From the NCBI GenBank assembly GCA_950295325.1, contig OX485805.1, positions 53,714,758 through 53,778,757 of the forward strand: a stretch of DNA of 64,000 nt, written 5' to 3'. Within the stretch, counting starts at the first letter, position 1. Each line of letters begins with the position of its first letter. The translations under genes were made by a program, and so were the position numbers. The notes beneath the pieces were generated by a model that made no database searches, was not told the origin of the DNA, and saw only the letters and a list, made by a program, of their open reading frames with translations. This stretch comes from Polytrichum commune. Its lineage: Eukaryota > Streptophyta > Polytrichopsida > Polytrichales > Polytrichaceae. Of this stretch, positions 21,516 through 33,027 are shown one piece after another.

Positions 21516-24022
21516 TCACAATGGATTCCTGGCACATTCAGGAGCGGCAGTTGGGAAGCGCTTCCGATCGGCGCAGTAATCGTACAGAAGATAGTTCTTC
21601 CGAATCCATGCCAGCTCATTGACCTCCTTGACACCCAGAGTTTGGTAAGCAGATTGCTCCCACCAGCTGTTGGTTTCAGCAATGCAGGGTGCAGTGTTGC
21701 CATTCAGGGCTAGGCAAGCATCCACGTTGAAACCCTCGTAGGTCGCCACAAAGGGGGCCATTGTCCAGTTGAGCTTCACCCAACCATCATTCGTGGCCCA
21801 GTTCTCGCCGTTCCAGATGGTGCTGTAGATCCCTACGGGCTGCGAGTCGGGGTATGCCACACCAATGTCCTTGTTGTTCTTGAACACTCGGATCGGCGTT
21901 GTGTCAACATAGAAGCTGTAGAAAGCATGCAAGTCCATTAGCTTCGCCATACAATGTCGAATCCACCCACTCACACATGCATGATTAAGGACGACTATAC
22001 TAATCTCTTCACATCTTCTGACATAACCAATCCATCTCGATATATGTCCACCCTGATACTTTGATCATTGCAGGGTACAATGTCATCAGGACTTCTACAT
22101 TCCTGAGGAGAAGCTCTTAACAACAAGGTTTAGCCATGGCTACTATGACTCGACGTTGTGTCAACGTGGAAGCTGTAGAAAGGATGCAAGTGACCCGTTG
22201 GCCTCGCGCCGTACATCGAATCCACTCATGGTTTTGGAGAACTAGACTGCAATTTCTTCACATCTTTGATGTGCATCTTTGATTTGATCAATCCATCTCG
22301 ATGTATGTCCACCTTGAAGCCTCGATTGTTGAGTTGTGTGTTATCAGGACCTCTATATTCCTGAGGAACTCTTAACAACGAGTTTTGGCCATGGCTACTA
22401 TGACTCTACTGCTCATGACGTAGAAGCGTGGAGCTCGGAATTTTATTCTGATGTGCATGACATAACTACAGCATTGGAGTACACTCATTTTAAGGAAACT
22501 ATTCTAAATTTATGCAAAATTTAGACACAATGTCCCGTAACTGTGGACCAAACGAACATAATTTATGTAGATGTGTGCAAAGAACCCCATGCTCATGAAC
22601 ACTAAGGTTAGTTCAGGTGGAAGTATCACACAGGAAGATGAGCAAACATACATGATTTGGTTTTTGTTCCACAGAACAGAGTATGTGTGGAAATCTGCAG
22701 TTGGGTCGAACCACAGGTAAATTCGCTGCTCACGGTTTCCTATGCCATTGGCATACACATTCGTTTGCAGGATGTAGGGTTGGCCTGATACATTGCCAAG
22801 GAACTCAAAATCCATTTCATCGTGCTTCCCGGGTGTCTGCGAAGACATCTGCAAACCCACAACCGGAAGTCACAGGTAAGAACAAGGGTAATCACCACTC
22901 GAGACAAGAACTGTGAAAATTATGGAACTGTATGTGTTCAGACTCCAGAGGGATTGGTGTACAGATCAGTAAAGATTCCAATTCAAACTCACATAGTATG
23001 CAGTTACAGTGCCAGCTGAGTCTCCTGGCACAAGCTTCATGCGCATTCCAATATTTCCAAATAAATATTTCTCCTTGGATCCAAATCCAGAAGCTGTAAA
23101 ATCACAGGCAAACACAGCTAGCTTGAGAACACAGTATACGGACCCGCATCGAGTGTCCTACATGTCCTGGAATACAGTTCATAAAAATGCCACTACATAT
23201 CATAATAGTGCAGCAGCTCAAGGTTAATTTCCTTAGCCTGCAAGACAGGCCCAGCGTTCAACTAATTCTCAACCGACTCTTCAGCATAAAGAAATGTTCG
23301 TGAGGACAATGACCTACTGTTCAACTGCCCAGATATGAGCAGCGAGTACGTCACCATCCACAACAGATACCCAAATTTGACAAGACGCCTCATTCACGTT
23401 AAATGTTTTAGCATTAGGAATAAGTTTCAGCTCAACAACTCTTCAATCGTTTATGGACCGATAGCTAGATTCTTGCTATATGTTAGTGCACAGACTGGAA
23501 GTGTATGGCAAATTATGGCAAGAGGCTTGTCATCAAGCTCATACAGCTAGTACATTGTCATTGCCAGAGGCTAAACCTCTACACGCAATAGCCATAGATA
23601 CTGATAATCCTGCATCCCATAGAGTGTTCTCGCAAGGATCACATTGCTCAATGAGCACTGTTTCAAGCTGGACCAGGACTCAAGTAGCTCCAAGGAGCGC
23701 AAAATCAATCAGTAGCAGCCATTGCAACACTTGGAAGTTAGGTGAAATACAGGTAGAGGAGAAGGGGGTCGGCATGGAGAGTAGAGTCACCTGAGTATTC
23801 ATCCAGCACAAGCTGCACCTGCATTCCATTATTGAGCACCCGAAAGTGCTGCAGGTCCGACTGACTCACGTAGTTCTCCGTGAAGGGCGTGGGGGTTTGT
23901 TGGGCTCCAATTCCTTGGCCAGCGACCAGGACCATAATTTTGCTCACCATGAATCCCAAGCATGCCAGTGCAACCACCCACTGCCTCATTGCTCCTCCAA
24001 TCTTCAGATCAGATAGACCCAT
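21516..24022 (-). CDS. Xyloglucan endotransglucosylase/hydrolase (XTH), copy 2
   Basis: Four exons on the minus strand (23791-24022, 22993-23093, 22652-22848, 21516-21915) with phases 1, 0, 2 as in copy 1, and exon 2 of identical length (101 bp). They give 309 residues from ATG 24022, or 298 from the in-frame ATG at 23989. The second start puts the hydrophobic signal ([21 protein letters not shown]) closer to the N-terminus, so the start is open. The GH16 active site is [10 protein letters not shown] at 120-129 (E122 nucleophile, D124, E126 acid/base), followed by N130-V-S for glycosylation. [26 protein letters not shown] and a C-terminal domain ending in [17 protein letters not shown] complete the family signature. 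Role: secreted remodelling of wall xyloglucan. It converges with copy 1 across 13.7 kb. Intron 3 (736 bp) contains a duplicated copy of its own acceptor. Confidence 0.95.
21898..22405. repeat. 256-bp tandem duplication spanning the last acceptor of XTH copy 2
   Basis: GTTGTGTCAAC(A/G)T(A/G)GAAGCTGTAGAAA occurs at 21898 and again at 22155. GCCATGGCTACTATGACTC closes each unit at about 22133 and 22388. The offset is 255-257 bp. In gene orientation the upstream unit places a second CTACAG|CTTC acceptor at 22173 inside intron 3, still in splicing phase 2. Reading from it meets TAA after 14 codons. Confidence 0.85.
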
Positions 24023-24186
24023 GGCAGTCTCTCAGAGTGCCGAATAAACTTCAACTGCAATGGACAAAGCAGTAGTCTTGCACTAACAGTGATGGGGGTT
24101 GGGGGGAAGAGATTGGAGGTGTGAAGTCAGAAGGGAGACCCTGCAGAAGAATGTCCCTACAGAAGTTCCAGTGCTCTAAATGAGTA

Positions 24187-24194
24187 CTTTATAT
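24187..24194 (-). promoter_or_regulatory. TATA box of XTH copy 2
   Basis: Read on the minus strand the string is ATATAAAG in the context GGCACATATAAAGTACTC, 165 bp upstream of the first ATG. That spacing suits a leader of about 130 bases. It is a better TATA match than anything upstream of XTH copy 1. Confidence 0.6.
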
Positions 24195-25804
24195 GTGCCC
24201 CACCGGAAGTGACAGATAACTCTGCCAAGCTGCAGCAGGGTTAGGTTGAGCTTGGGATCTCAAAGCTTCATCCAAAAAAAGGAACTAGCTCTAATCTAAA
24301 CCCAACACTACCGCTAGCATTCAGGCAGCTTCATGTGACCTTGCAAAAACCTTCTTGGGTTTCAGCTCAGCTACTGTTTCCGAAACCCGCAGAAGTACTC
24401 CCAGACTCTAACTTCGCAGTAATGGAGACTAGAACAAGTGTTACTGTAACAAGTGTCCTGCAAAGCACAGCGAGGCTCGAAGCAGCACAGAGTTACCGAG
24501 GAATGAGTAACAGGGGATGAAGTAGCTGGAAGAGGCAAATTTCTCTCTGCAAGTAATTTGAGGTCAATCTCTTAGTAAGCACAGATATTAGAAGCTCATG
24601 AGCAGCTCATTCCAAGACTCTGGCCGTAACTACACTGACAACAGAAATGGTCGAATGGTATTAAACTAGGTTCTGGAAATTGTCACATGGACTTTGCAAT
24701 GAAGCCAGCTTCCTCGGATAGCACAAACGTCAGCACCTCTAAACTTCAGGCTCGCTACCTCACATGCAGAGGACGATCACTCTTAAACCCCAGGAACTAG
24801 CCCCGGCCACTTTCCAGCTCAATAAATGATTGTTACACATGCACATCACCATGAAGTAATAAACCACACCTCAAACCTCAAGTTCAATGTGAATCCCACA
24901 CAACTCAAAAGCCTGTCACGGTGTGATCACCTTTTCACTCACTTCCACGAACTGCATACCTCCCAAGATAAACGTCTGTAAAAGTGTGTGACTTATATCC
25001 TTCCCCCACAAAGTGCAGTGATCATCAGCTACTGAAGCCAGTGCAGTTAAAAGAAAGCTCCGAAGATTCCACCCTCTTGCCCGCAGCTGCCTGAGCTTAA
25101 CCCGGCCCCCCAATGTGGTGATGAACTTGAGTTTTGAAGGTGATGGTGATGGAGAAGCATGCTGGCTATGGAGGCACTTCACAGGGATATAAGTGCCTGG
25201 AAGTCTAGTCCCAAAGGCAGCAAGCTGGCCGGAGCGACTGTAGTGTTATTACCTGGGAGGGAGGTTAGTGAGTCGGGACTGACTAACTGGAGTAGGGTTA
25301 GTGAGATGAGCTGTATTAGGCGAGGGTGGGTTAGTGGGTAAGGTTAAGTAACCCAAGAGTGGGTTAGTGACAGAAGGCCAAGCCAGCTGGGCGACAGACT
25401 CCTTTTGTACGGAGTCGCAGGTGTCCTGGAAGCCTCCTGCTCGCCTGACGGGCGATGATGTGGCGTGGGGTATGGAGCCCCTCTCTTTGTGCCCAGGTTG
25501 GGAAATTATTTCTTTTCTTGGCTTTAGCTGTCACCCTGTGAACACATACAGTATGTAGCCTGAGTTTGTGTTTGTTCCTCTCTTTCTTTTAAGTACTGGT
25601 TTTCAAACTTTTGAAGTTGTGAATCTGGAGATGTTTGGGTTGATTTGAGATGAAATTGAGATGTACGAGGTTGAGATGGTATCACGATTTTTGGTAGACC
25701 AACAGAGTATTTCATGTTCAGTGTTGGATGAAGAGGACCACGAGGGGCGCTGTTACTATTCAGCATATTTCTCATCCATCCAAATGAGCACTCTGCATGG
25801 GCTA
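24195..25804. other. Upstream region of XTH copy 2
   Basis: Balanced composition, no gene supported. Small open frames on both strands lack motifs. It contains the GGTTAGTG-rich stretch listed separately. Regulatory elements for XTH copy 2 would be expected here, but none beyond the TATA box can be named from sequence alone. Confidence 0.4.
25255..25385. repeat. GTTAGTG-rich short repeat
   Basis: The heptamer GTTAGTG occurs at least four times, within GAGGTTAGTGAG, GGGTTAGTGAG, GGGTTAGTGGG and GGGTTAGTGACAG. Variants such as GACTAACTGG and GGTTAAGT lie between them. It sits 1.2 kb upstream of XTH copy 2. The unit is not the plant telomere heptamer (TTTAGGG). Confidence 0.6.
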
Positions 25805-26025
25805 CACTGATTATCCCTATCAGTGCGTGTTACTATGCAGAGTTACGCAGTGCTAAAACGATTTAATGAGAATGCATTATTTACTAAGCAGAGTCATTCG
25901 TGTTCTCTAATGTCCAAACAACCCATTCAACTTCCGTCAATAAAAATTAAGCTCTTGAGTAAGACTTTATTGCACTGCATAACTCCAAATAGTAACAAGC
26001 ACTAACTTAGTTGGGATAATCAGTG
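25805..26025. mobile_element. TA-flanked MITE, family A, copy 3 (best preserved)
   Basis: 221 bp between TA dinucleotides (25803-25804, 26026-26027). The left terminus CACTGATTATCCC..CAGTGCGTGTTACTAT pairs with the right terminus read in reverse, CACTGATTATCCCAAC..TTAGTGCTTGTTACTAT, over about 54 bp. TA flanks fit the Tc1/mariner-Stowaway class. The interior carries no coding frame. Confidence 0.85.
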
Positions 26026-26601
26026 TAGAGCTTCCCCCAACAATGTAAACTCATCCATACAGAGGATGGAAACAGAATGTATTATTTTAAGATCAGAGAA
26101 TTGAACTTATCTTATTGAGCTTGTTTCACTCCGAAAATGATACCAAAGATTCTGATATTGACAAGGTAACCTAGTTTAAAATATATTAACCGTAAACTTA
26201 CGGAGGGAGAATTTCTGAGAGAGTTCCTTCAACTAAGTTACATGGTCTGAGGAAGCTCAAGCCACTTGCCTTTTGGTTTGTCGTTGATTCATTTGAATTG
26301 GACCTTAGTCACCGGACTAATTTGAGATCTTTGAATAATTCCGAGTCAAATGAGAGAAAGATATTCTTGTAAAAATCAACTTTGGCTTGACTCTTTGCAT
26401 GAGAGGTACACTTGTTTCCAATGATATTCGGCGGCTGATGAAGAGACTCTCAAAGCAAAGGTAGGTACTGTATGTGTTATTGAGGTGGTATAAATTCTGA
26501 ACTACCAAGAACGACTCTGCCAGCGTGCACGCACTGGTTGTGCATTGTATAATTGGGTCCGCTCTCTCTCTCTCTCCACGTAGTACTGCAACCCAACACT
26601 C

Positions 26602-26925
26602 CACTAAATATTGTATTATGTGTCATATGGTATTTTATGTCATTGTAGTAACTTTTCTAATGACACGTCTTACGAATCAGTTTACAAGTATTGTCATGGA
26701 TGATCACGATTTGGATGCAACCATGCACCCCTAAGACTTCTGTAATGAAATATCGTCATGGAAGATTGAAATCTAGATGAAAATGCACTTAGTAAAGTGA
26801 TAGTAAATTGTAACATTGTGAATTCCAATGAAAATGTTTTTGCAGAAAAAGACAAATATTGTTAGGTTTACATTTAGTGTTGGTGACACTACACATGCAG
26901 TTTACAATTGGTATTGAGCATAGTA
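26602..26925 (+). mobile_element. TA-type MITE, family B, copy 1 (right end lost)
   Basis: It starts CCACTAAATATTGTATTATG and shares with the other B copies GTCATATGGTATTTTATGTC, a GTCATGGAAGAT..GAAA(T)TCTAGATGAAAA block, and ACATTTAGTGTTGGTGACAC. The right terminus is replaced by unrelated sequence after ATTGAGCATAG. Full copies lie at 38933, 46000, 49043, 54281 and 57549. Confidence 0.7.
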
Positions 26926-26981
26926 GGATCGTGCAAGCCCCAAGTCAATAACTATGCCATTTATTCAATTGATGAGCACCA

Positions 26982-27041
<60 letters not shown>

Positions 27042-27042
27042 T
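26982..27042. repeat. (TG)n(TA)n(CA)n microsatellite
   Basis: A compound tract that is its own reverse complement: about six TG, about eighteen TA, about six CA. It can form a perfect hairpin. Confidence 0.95.
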
Positions 27043-28996
27043 AAGTTATGTTGCAACCACCTCGTACTACCAATCATGCATTGGCTTGGATTTTGTTACA
27101 TAGCATGGATACATTATTGAAAGTAACACTAGCCAAATAGGGGACGTCGATCGACAAGGCCCACGCTCCAAACTTGGTGTGTGGACAACCGGTAGGTAAG
27201 TTATTTAGTCCTAAGCTTCATAACTTGCCTACAAGTTACCAACCGACGATGGCCCCACACCATGCGATGGCTCCCTCCATAGTGACATGGCAATGGCAAA
27301 ATTAATATTGCCAACCCTTACCCAGATTATTTGGTACTATTATTTTGGTGTCATTTCTTTAGGCTTTCCGTGCTCAATCATTCCATGGTGTACCCTATTT
27401 GGTATTTGATGCAGGCCCCAATAAGGTCACGGTGATAGGGTCCTATTTATGCATGTGTTCCCCAAGAATGTAAAGAATTGTCCTCATATTTGTTGTGTAT
27501 TTAAAGACATTTTTATGCGGCTCATAGAAGAAACACTGCATCTTACAAAAGAAGGTAGATGGGCCTAACTCAGTTGCTTACTTAAGGTAGAAGTGTCTAT
27601 AGTGGACATTTTGAGCACTTGAGACCTTGAGACCTTTAACATGTATAAACTTATTCATAAGGAGGCTAATGTACTTGAGTTTATCAAATTTTCTCATCTT
27701 GCGATTTAGATAGGATCAATGACAATCAAGATTTCTATGTAACCCAAAGTGGTTACATATTCCCCCCCCCCCACACACAAACAAGTGGACAATGTTGATC
27801 TTTAATATTTTGTTTCTATAAAGCAATGAGTTGTGTGTTTAGTTCTTAGAATAATTGAATCAATTCATGTTGAAATATGTAGCTTGACTTTGGGACAAAG
27901 CAACGACAGAGTTGAGCGCCTCTACCTTAATCAAACACCTATGTATGGGTACCACTATGGGGTTAGGTGTTTGATCTAAAAATGGAAACCCCATAATGAT
28001 GTTGGTTTGAAAGAAATTGGACTATTTCCTCAATTTTTTTAGTTGTTCTAGGCTCAATAGCCCAAATGTTTTTTTAATTGGGGGAAGGGCTATAGAAATA
28101 TTTAATTTATTTTGGATAGGTACTTAGTTGTTAATAATGAACAAGTTATCCATACAAGTTCTAAAATTATTAGGATAAATGATTATGGCCACAATTTGGA
28201 TTTGTCAATCATCTTGCACTAGTTGCATGTTTCATATGCTATGAAAGATGGGTGCAAAGTTGAATGTATTCATTTTAAGGCCCACTTACATTGGGTATGA
28301 GACATTTTTTGCGGGCTTAGGGTTTGTAGCATCTATGTAAGCTCGTCCATTGTGTTTGAAAGGACTCTTATATAAACAAATTCCATATAAGGTTGGGGAT
28401 TGAGTCATTTCAGTTGGACCCCATTGGACTAAGTCTTTGATGCCATCCCTACAATCTTGAACACATATAAGATTAGTCACATCCCGTGTTGTAAAATGCT
28501 TTGCTAATTTTTCAACTTCCTAATGGATGAGCTTATGTTGAAACCACAACTCCCTAGCCCATCTTTGTTGACATATCTATTTCAAAGATGTGTAGGATAT
28601 ACACTTGGATTGGCCTTCATGTTGTAAAAGGGCAATATCCTTGGTCCTAACAAATTTTCTAGGCTAGGGCACTCATGCTCATGTCCTTGTGTCATCGTTA
28701 ACAAAATTTGGAAGGGCGTTTGGAGCGGCCCTCCTATTATAGTGAGGTAAGTCCATCAAGTTATTTATTTTCTTTCTATTATGTGAATGATAGGGTGCCA
28801 CAATTTCTACACAACCTTGTAGCATCCTTCAAAAGACAATGACACCTTCAACAAAAGTTGAAGCAACATTTGCCCAAAATCGCCTACACATTTTAATCCA
28901 ATTATTAATGAAAACTATAATTTCTTATGATAGATCTAACTGTGGAGATGACATCCTTGTGTAGTTGACATCCTTTACACAAATTTTCAAAAGATT
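27043..28996. other. AT-rich intergenic stretch, no gene supported
   Basis: No reading frame of note. It includes a C-tract at 27763-27772 and a short inverted repeat AGGTGTTTGAT / ATCAAACACCT near 27930-27975. The remainder is unremarkable. Confidence 0.4.
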
Positions 28997-29005
28997 ACAA
29001 CATAA

Positions 29006-29068
<63 letters not shown>
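29006..29068. repeat. (TA)n(TG)n microsatellite
   Basis: A TA tract passes directly into about 24 TG units. It yields artefactual Cys/Val and Thr/His open frames on the two strands. Confidence 0.95.
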
Positions 29069-29071
<3 letters not shown>

Positions 29072-29613
29072 ATAAATATAAGTATATGTATATGTATATG
29101 TTGGTATTATCATGCGGTGATAATTGCCCGACCAAAAATGTTTGCCTCGGCCCCTAGAGGTGTAGCATGTTGTCACATGGCAATTTGCATCATCGTTCCC
29201 ACCACAATCCGTTCCTTTGTGTCATTGACCAACCATCCACTTGGGGGTCAATCATAACCATTGATGGGAAGGGAAGTTAGGGCCACTTCACACAAGACTG
29301 TAGGCATGTGATTATTACATTCTAAGATCTCTCATTGGTCGAAAAGGCCAAGACTATCCAAGTTCACTTCACACTAGAAGTTGAAGGTTTAACGACTTGA
29401 AGAAATTATTATGGATGAGAAGTCTACATGGATTCTTACATGGAATAGATATTGTAATATGGTCTACTAAAATTTACACATGGTCACCTCCAAGAGGTTG
29501 GCTTGATACAAATTCCAATAGACCATGTCAAAGTCAAGGATCCTCACAATTAGATGGTCACAACCCTTGGCTTGTGTGTGAAGTGGCCCTTGGAAGGCAT
29601 GCCATAATACTTA

Positions 29614-30150
29614 GGGGTTGTTTACACCATGGACCATGAATTCGTCCCAAGGCCTTGTAAAATCTATGATTGGATGTTGAACTCATCCCGTGACCACTTC
29701 AATTTACACCAAGGAAACAATGTCAGCGTGACCATGGAGTTTGAGGTCCCCAAAAGCCATATTTTAAGCCCTACATTATCCACTGACGTGGTCCAACAGG
29801 TTTTGCGATGGGATAGGCAAAAAAAGGCGTTTTATTAGAATAAGGCAAGGGCCCATGACAAAGAAATGATGTTATCATAAATTTTTGATGAAATTTTTTT
29901 GGGGAAGAGAAGATGAAGACAAGAGAAGACAAGAGAGTAGTCAAACTTGTTTCTTTCTTTTTTCAAACTGCCTTTTTGAACATATATTGAAAAAAATCAA
30001 CACATTCACTTTGGTGCATGGTCATTCCACTTGGTCCACATTCGGTTTACACCTAGTGAGGGACCTAAAGACTTTGTTTAGTGGTTTTTTAAGAAATCGA
30101 ACCATGGGAAAAGGCCATCTTCTTCCATGGTCCGTAGTGTAGACCGGCCC
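29614..30150. mobile_element. Tourist-like MITE (TWA target), copy 2
   Basis: 537 bp flanked by TTA (29611-29613, 30151-30153). Left terminus GGGGTTGTTTACACCATGGA; right terminus in reverse GGGCCGGTCTACACTACGGA. It aligns with the copy at 19526, including GTTGAACTC(A/G)TCCC and ACATTATCCACT. No coding frame. Confidence 0.8.
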
Positions 30151-30153
30151 TTA

Positions 30154-31857
30154 CATGTAAATCCATGGTCGTCAAAGCACAAATAGTTGAACCTTGGATG
30201 CAGGAGAACGGAAAGATGGAGGGAACTGGTGTGCATGGCAGTTGAGGTGGGAGTCAGGGAATAGAGTTAAATGGGGAACCTGGGAAAGGAAGGGCATAAT
30301 GACTGACACGTGTACGTTTCTCATTTATAGGTGGAATGATGAGGGGGCTGTCAGCAGGTTCAAGCATTGTGCAGCGGATCCATCTTACGCAACTCAGGCC
30401 TTTCATCTGCCCGGACCCAATGCCAAGTTTCTCAAACTTTGATATTATCATTCGAAATTCGGGCAATCATTTTGGGGAAATGTCATTCGAGTCAGATTTT
30501 TAGTTTATCTACATGGACTTTTACAAGGGTGTACCCAATCTGGCAATCTTTAGCAGGGCCCAAAGACACAAGTTATTGGGCATGTAATGATGTCATGACC
30601 TTGAGAAGGAGATAGCCATTTTCTTTTCTTTTGTTTACCTTTTAGGCGGAAGGCCACTAACACAATGCCGGGAATGCGTGTTTTTCCTTTTCTTTCTCTT
30701 TCTTGAACAAGATGCCAATAACATGATATATGACGCACTCAAAATTTAGTCTGAATAATCTGAGTTCCTTTTGTGTGCTCTCGGGACATGTGGGCTTATC
30801 CCATCAAAGCAAGGAACTCTCAATGGCACATATTAACCAACCATGTGGGAACATAGGGGCTTGTCCTTGGGGGAGATGTAGATGATCACTTTCTTCTATG
30901 TCTCACTCATGTACATTTGTGTCTCTCGTCTACTAGCTGTGACACACAAGTGTCAGCCAACTTGTTCACATCTGTTCAAGGTGTTCATTCACCTTTGAAA
31001 GGAGGTAGTAGTCGTTGGGGGACCTCTAATTCTCATAATGTTGGTTTTGGGATTGCATATAGATTTAAACCAACTCAAAAATGAAGCAACACCGTAGCTC
31101 ATGCCAATGGCAACATCAAAGTTGTCTCCTTTCTTTCTTTGCAAAAAATGCAGAGCGTGGACATTGTATCTAGGTTTAGAAAAGAGGACCTATTGCTCAG
31201 TAATTTTATATGAAACGATTTTCTAGATTTTCACAGATTGATCGGGGAATGGGATTCATAATTTGGCTCAAGCCAAGAGACAACGGCCTCTACTTAGCCA
31301 AAAAAATTACAACACTCATCATTGATGTGAGTTGAGATAAACTTGAAAATATCATATAGTTCATGACTTATATTAAGAAGAAAAAAAATTGACACTAAAA
31401 TTAGAATCACTACACAGATTATCCCAATCAATGAGGGAGCTAATAGTGCATGTGGGAAATTAGTGAAGGTGATACTAAATTTCTTAAGGCTATGAATTTA
31501 ATGCCACCAAAAGATCCATGAAGTATTATTCTTCAAAAAAATACTATTCATAACAACACTATCCACTAAAAGAACCAGCACCATTCATCATGGCATTATT
31601 CCTTGACAAACACGTGTTTGTTTATAATAAAATAAAATTTCACTCTACAAGCACCTTAGAACACGCACTAATTTTCTTGAAATGTTTGGTAAATGAGCAT
31701 CTATTCATGAATTTAATATCACTCTGTAAAAATTTCAACCCTCACTAGTCTTGAGACTTTGAAAAATAATGTATATTTTGAGAACTAATACCACGCGCAC
31801 TAATTGAGACAACAAGTGTAATGATAATGAATAAACTACACTAAAAATGTTATTTAG
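30154..31857. other. Intergenic with MITE fragments
   Basis: No gene supported. Near 31420 ACACAGATTATCCCAATCAA resembles a family A terminus. Near 31795 CGCGCACTAATTGAGACAAC resembles the opposite terminus, so 31420-31830 may be a long, decayed relative of family A. Confidence 0.35.
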
Positions 31858-32050
31858 TATCACTTACTATTTAGAGTCACACAACCCTATGTCTTTACAC
31901 TAGTCATGTTTTTTTTTACCAAGTAAAGATGGTAGTGCCCTATAATGTCCAAACAACCAATTCGACCTTTGTTGGTAGACAAGAGATGTACAATAAACAC
32001 TTGTAGTGGCGCATAGTTCTAAATAGTACATGACACAAAATATGATATAC
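31858..32050. mobile_element. TA-type MITE, family A, copy 4 (decayed)
   Basis: Inner wording matches family A: ACTATTTAGAGTCACACAAC on the left, CCTATAATGTCCAAACAACC in the middle, and GCGCATAGTTCTAAATAGTA on the right. The extreme ends are too diverged to fix the boundaries or target site. Confidence 0.55.
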
Positions 32051-32054
32051 AATG

Positions 32055-32603
32055 TAATGATATGCAATTGGGTTGAATCCGAAGCCACAAATTCATAAAG
32101 AACATGTATATACAGGACTCCCACACATGAGTGGTACGAATAGGTATGAGACGAGCGGGAGGGTACGCCATAATGTAAGTTGAAATGGGGGAGAGAAGAG
32201 TATGTAGTAGAAGTACACCCTAAGACCGCTTTTACTTATTTACCCGTTAACTTACTTATTACCTTGGCCCCGCCCTGTTCTTTGAAATCCCCGAGTTCAT
32301 GACTGGTGACTGACTGACCGACTGACTGACTGCCTGCACTCATTAAATCTGCCGCTGCCCATGCTCGCTCCAGCTCATCATCCCGCCCACCCAGGCTGGT
32401 GCCAGTCACATAAGTCCTCATGGACTCACTCCGCCCCACTTTCATCCCCGTATTTTTCATCCGCACATCGCACCTAGACCGAGAGGTGCACCCTAACCTC
32501 CGTAATATCACGCCTCCCCTTTCATCCCGTAAACGTACGCTTTCTCGGCTTACATCGTTGTCACATTTCCCTCCCGTATATCATAGGCTCAGCCATGCTT
32601 GTT
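32055..32603. other. Intergenic, GC-richer, no gene supported
   Basis: Contains a short (GACT)n-like run around 32310-32332. The open frames here (about 90 codons on minus, 73 on plus) carry no recognisable motif and overlap on opposite strands. Confidence 0.35.
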
Positions 32604-32611
32604 TCTGGGTC

Positions 32612-33019
32612 CACGGGGAGGTCACTTCATTGTCAAGTTGACACCACGTGTGGACAAAGTTTGTTACCCCTATATTACATGTCATAAATAATTTTAAAAT
32701 TTATGATATTTTTTCTACATATACATAACCATTGATAGTATCTTTTTTATAATTTTTTGAAATTTTTAGTCATCTTTATTTTTTTAGTAATTGTTTTAGT
32801 TCAATTCTATGTCATTCTAGTTAGAAATGGTATGTTTTATGAAAAAAACAAATCATCAAATTTAAATACCACTTTTGACTATGTCATAAGTACTGTGTAT
32901 ATCTACTCATGAAAAAAAATTGATAAAAAATTGACCCATTTTGGTGGTGCAACTTACCAAAAGAAGATTTTTTTGGTCACACGTGGTGTTCAACTTGACA
33001 ATGGAGTGATCTACCCGTG
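32612..33019 (+). mobile_element. CACGGG-type MITE, 8-bp TSD, copy 1
   Basis: 408 bp with inverted termini CACGGGGAGGTCACTTCATT and, from the right, CACGGGTAGATCACTCCATT, pairing for about 38 bp through GTCAAGTTGA..CACCACGTG. The target duplication TCTGGGTC is exact (32604-32611, 33020-33027). The interior is AT-rich and closely matches the copies at 35517 and 61826. No coding frame. Confidence 0.93.
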
Positions 33020-33027
33020 TCTGGGTC

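Noticed and set aside
22336-22524. 62-codon plus-strand frame
   Set aside because: It lies in intron 3 of XTH copy 2 on the opposite strand and arises from the tandem duplication.
29018-29257. Cys/Val-rich open frame
   Set aside because: Product of the TG microsatellite.
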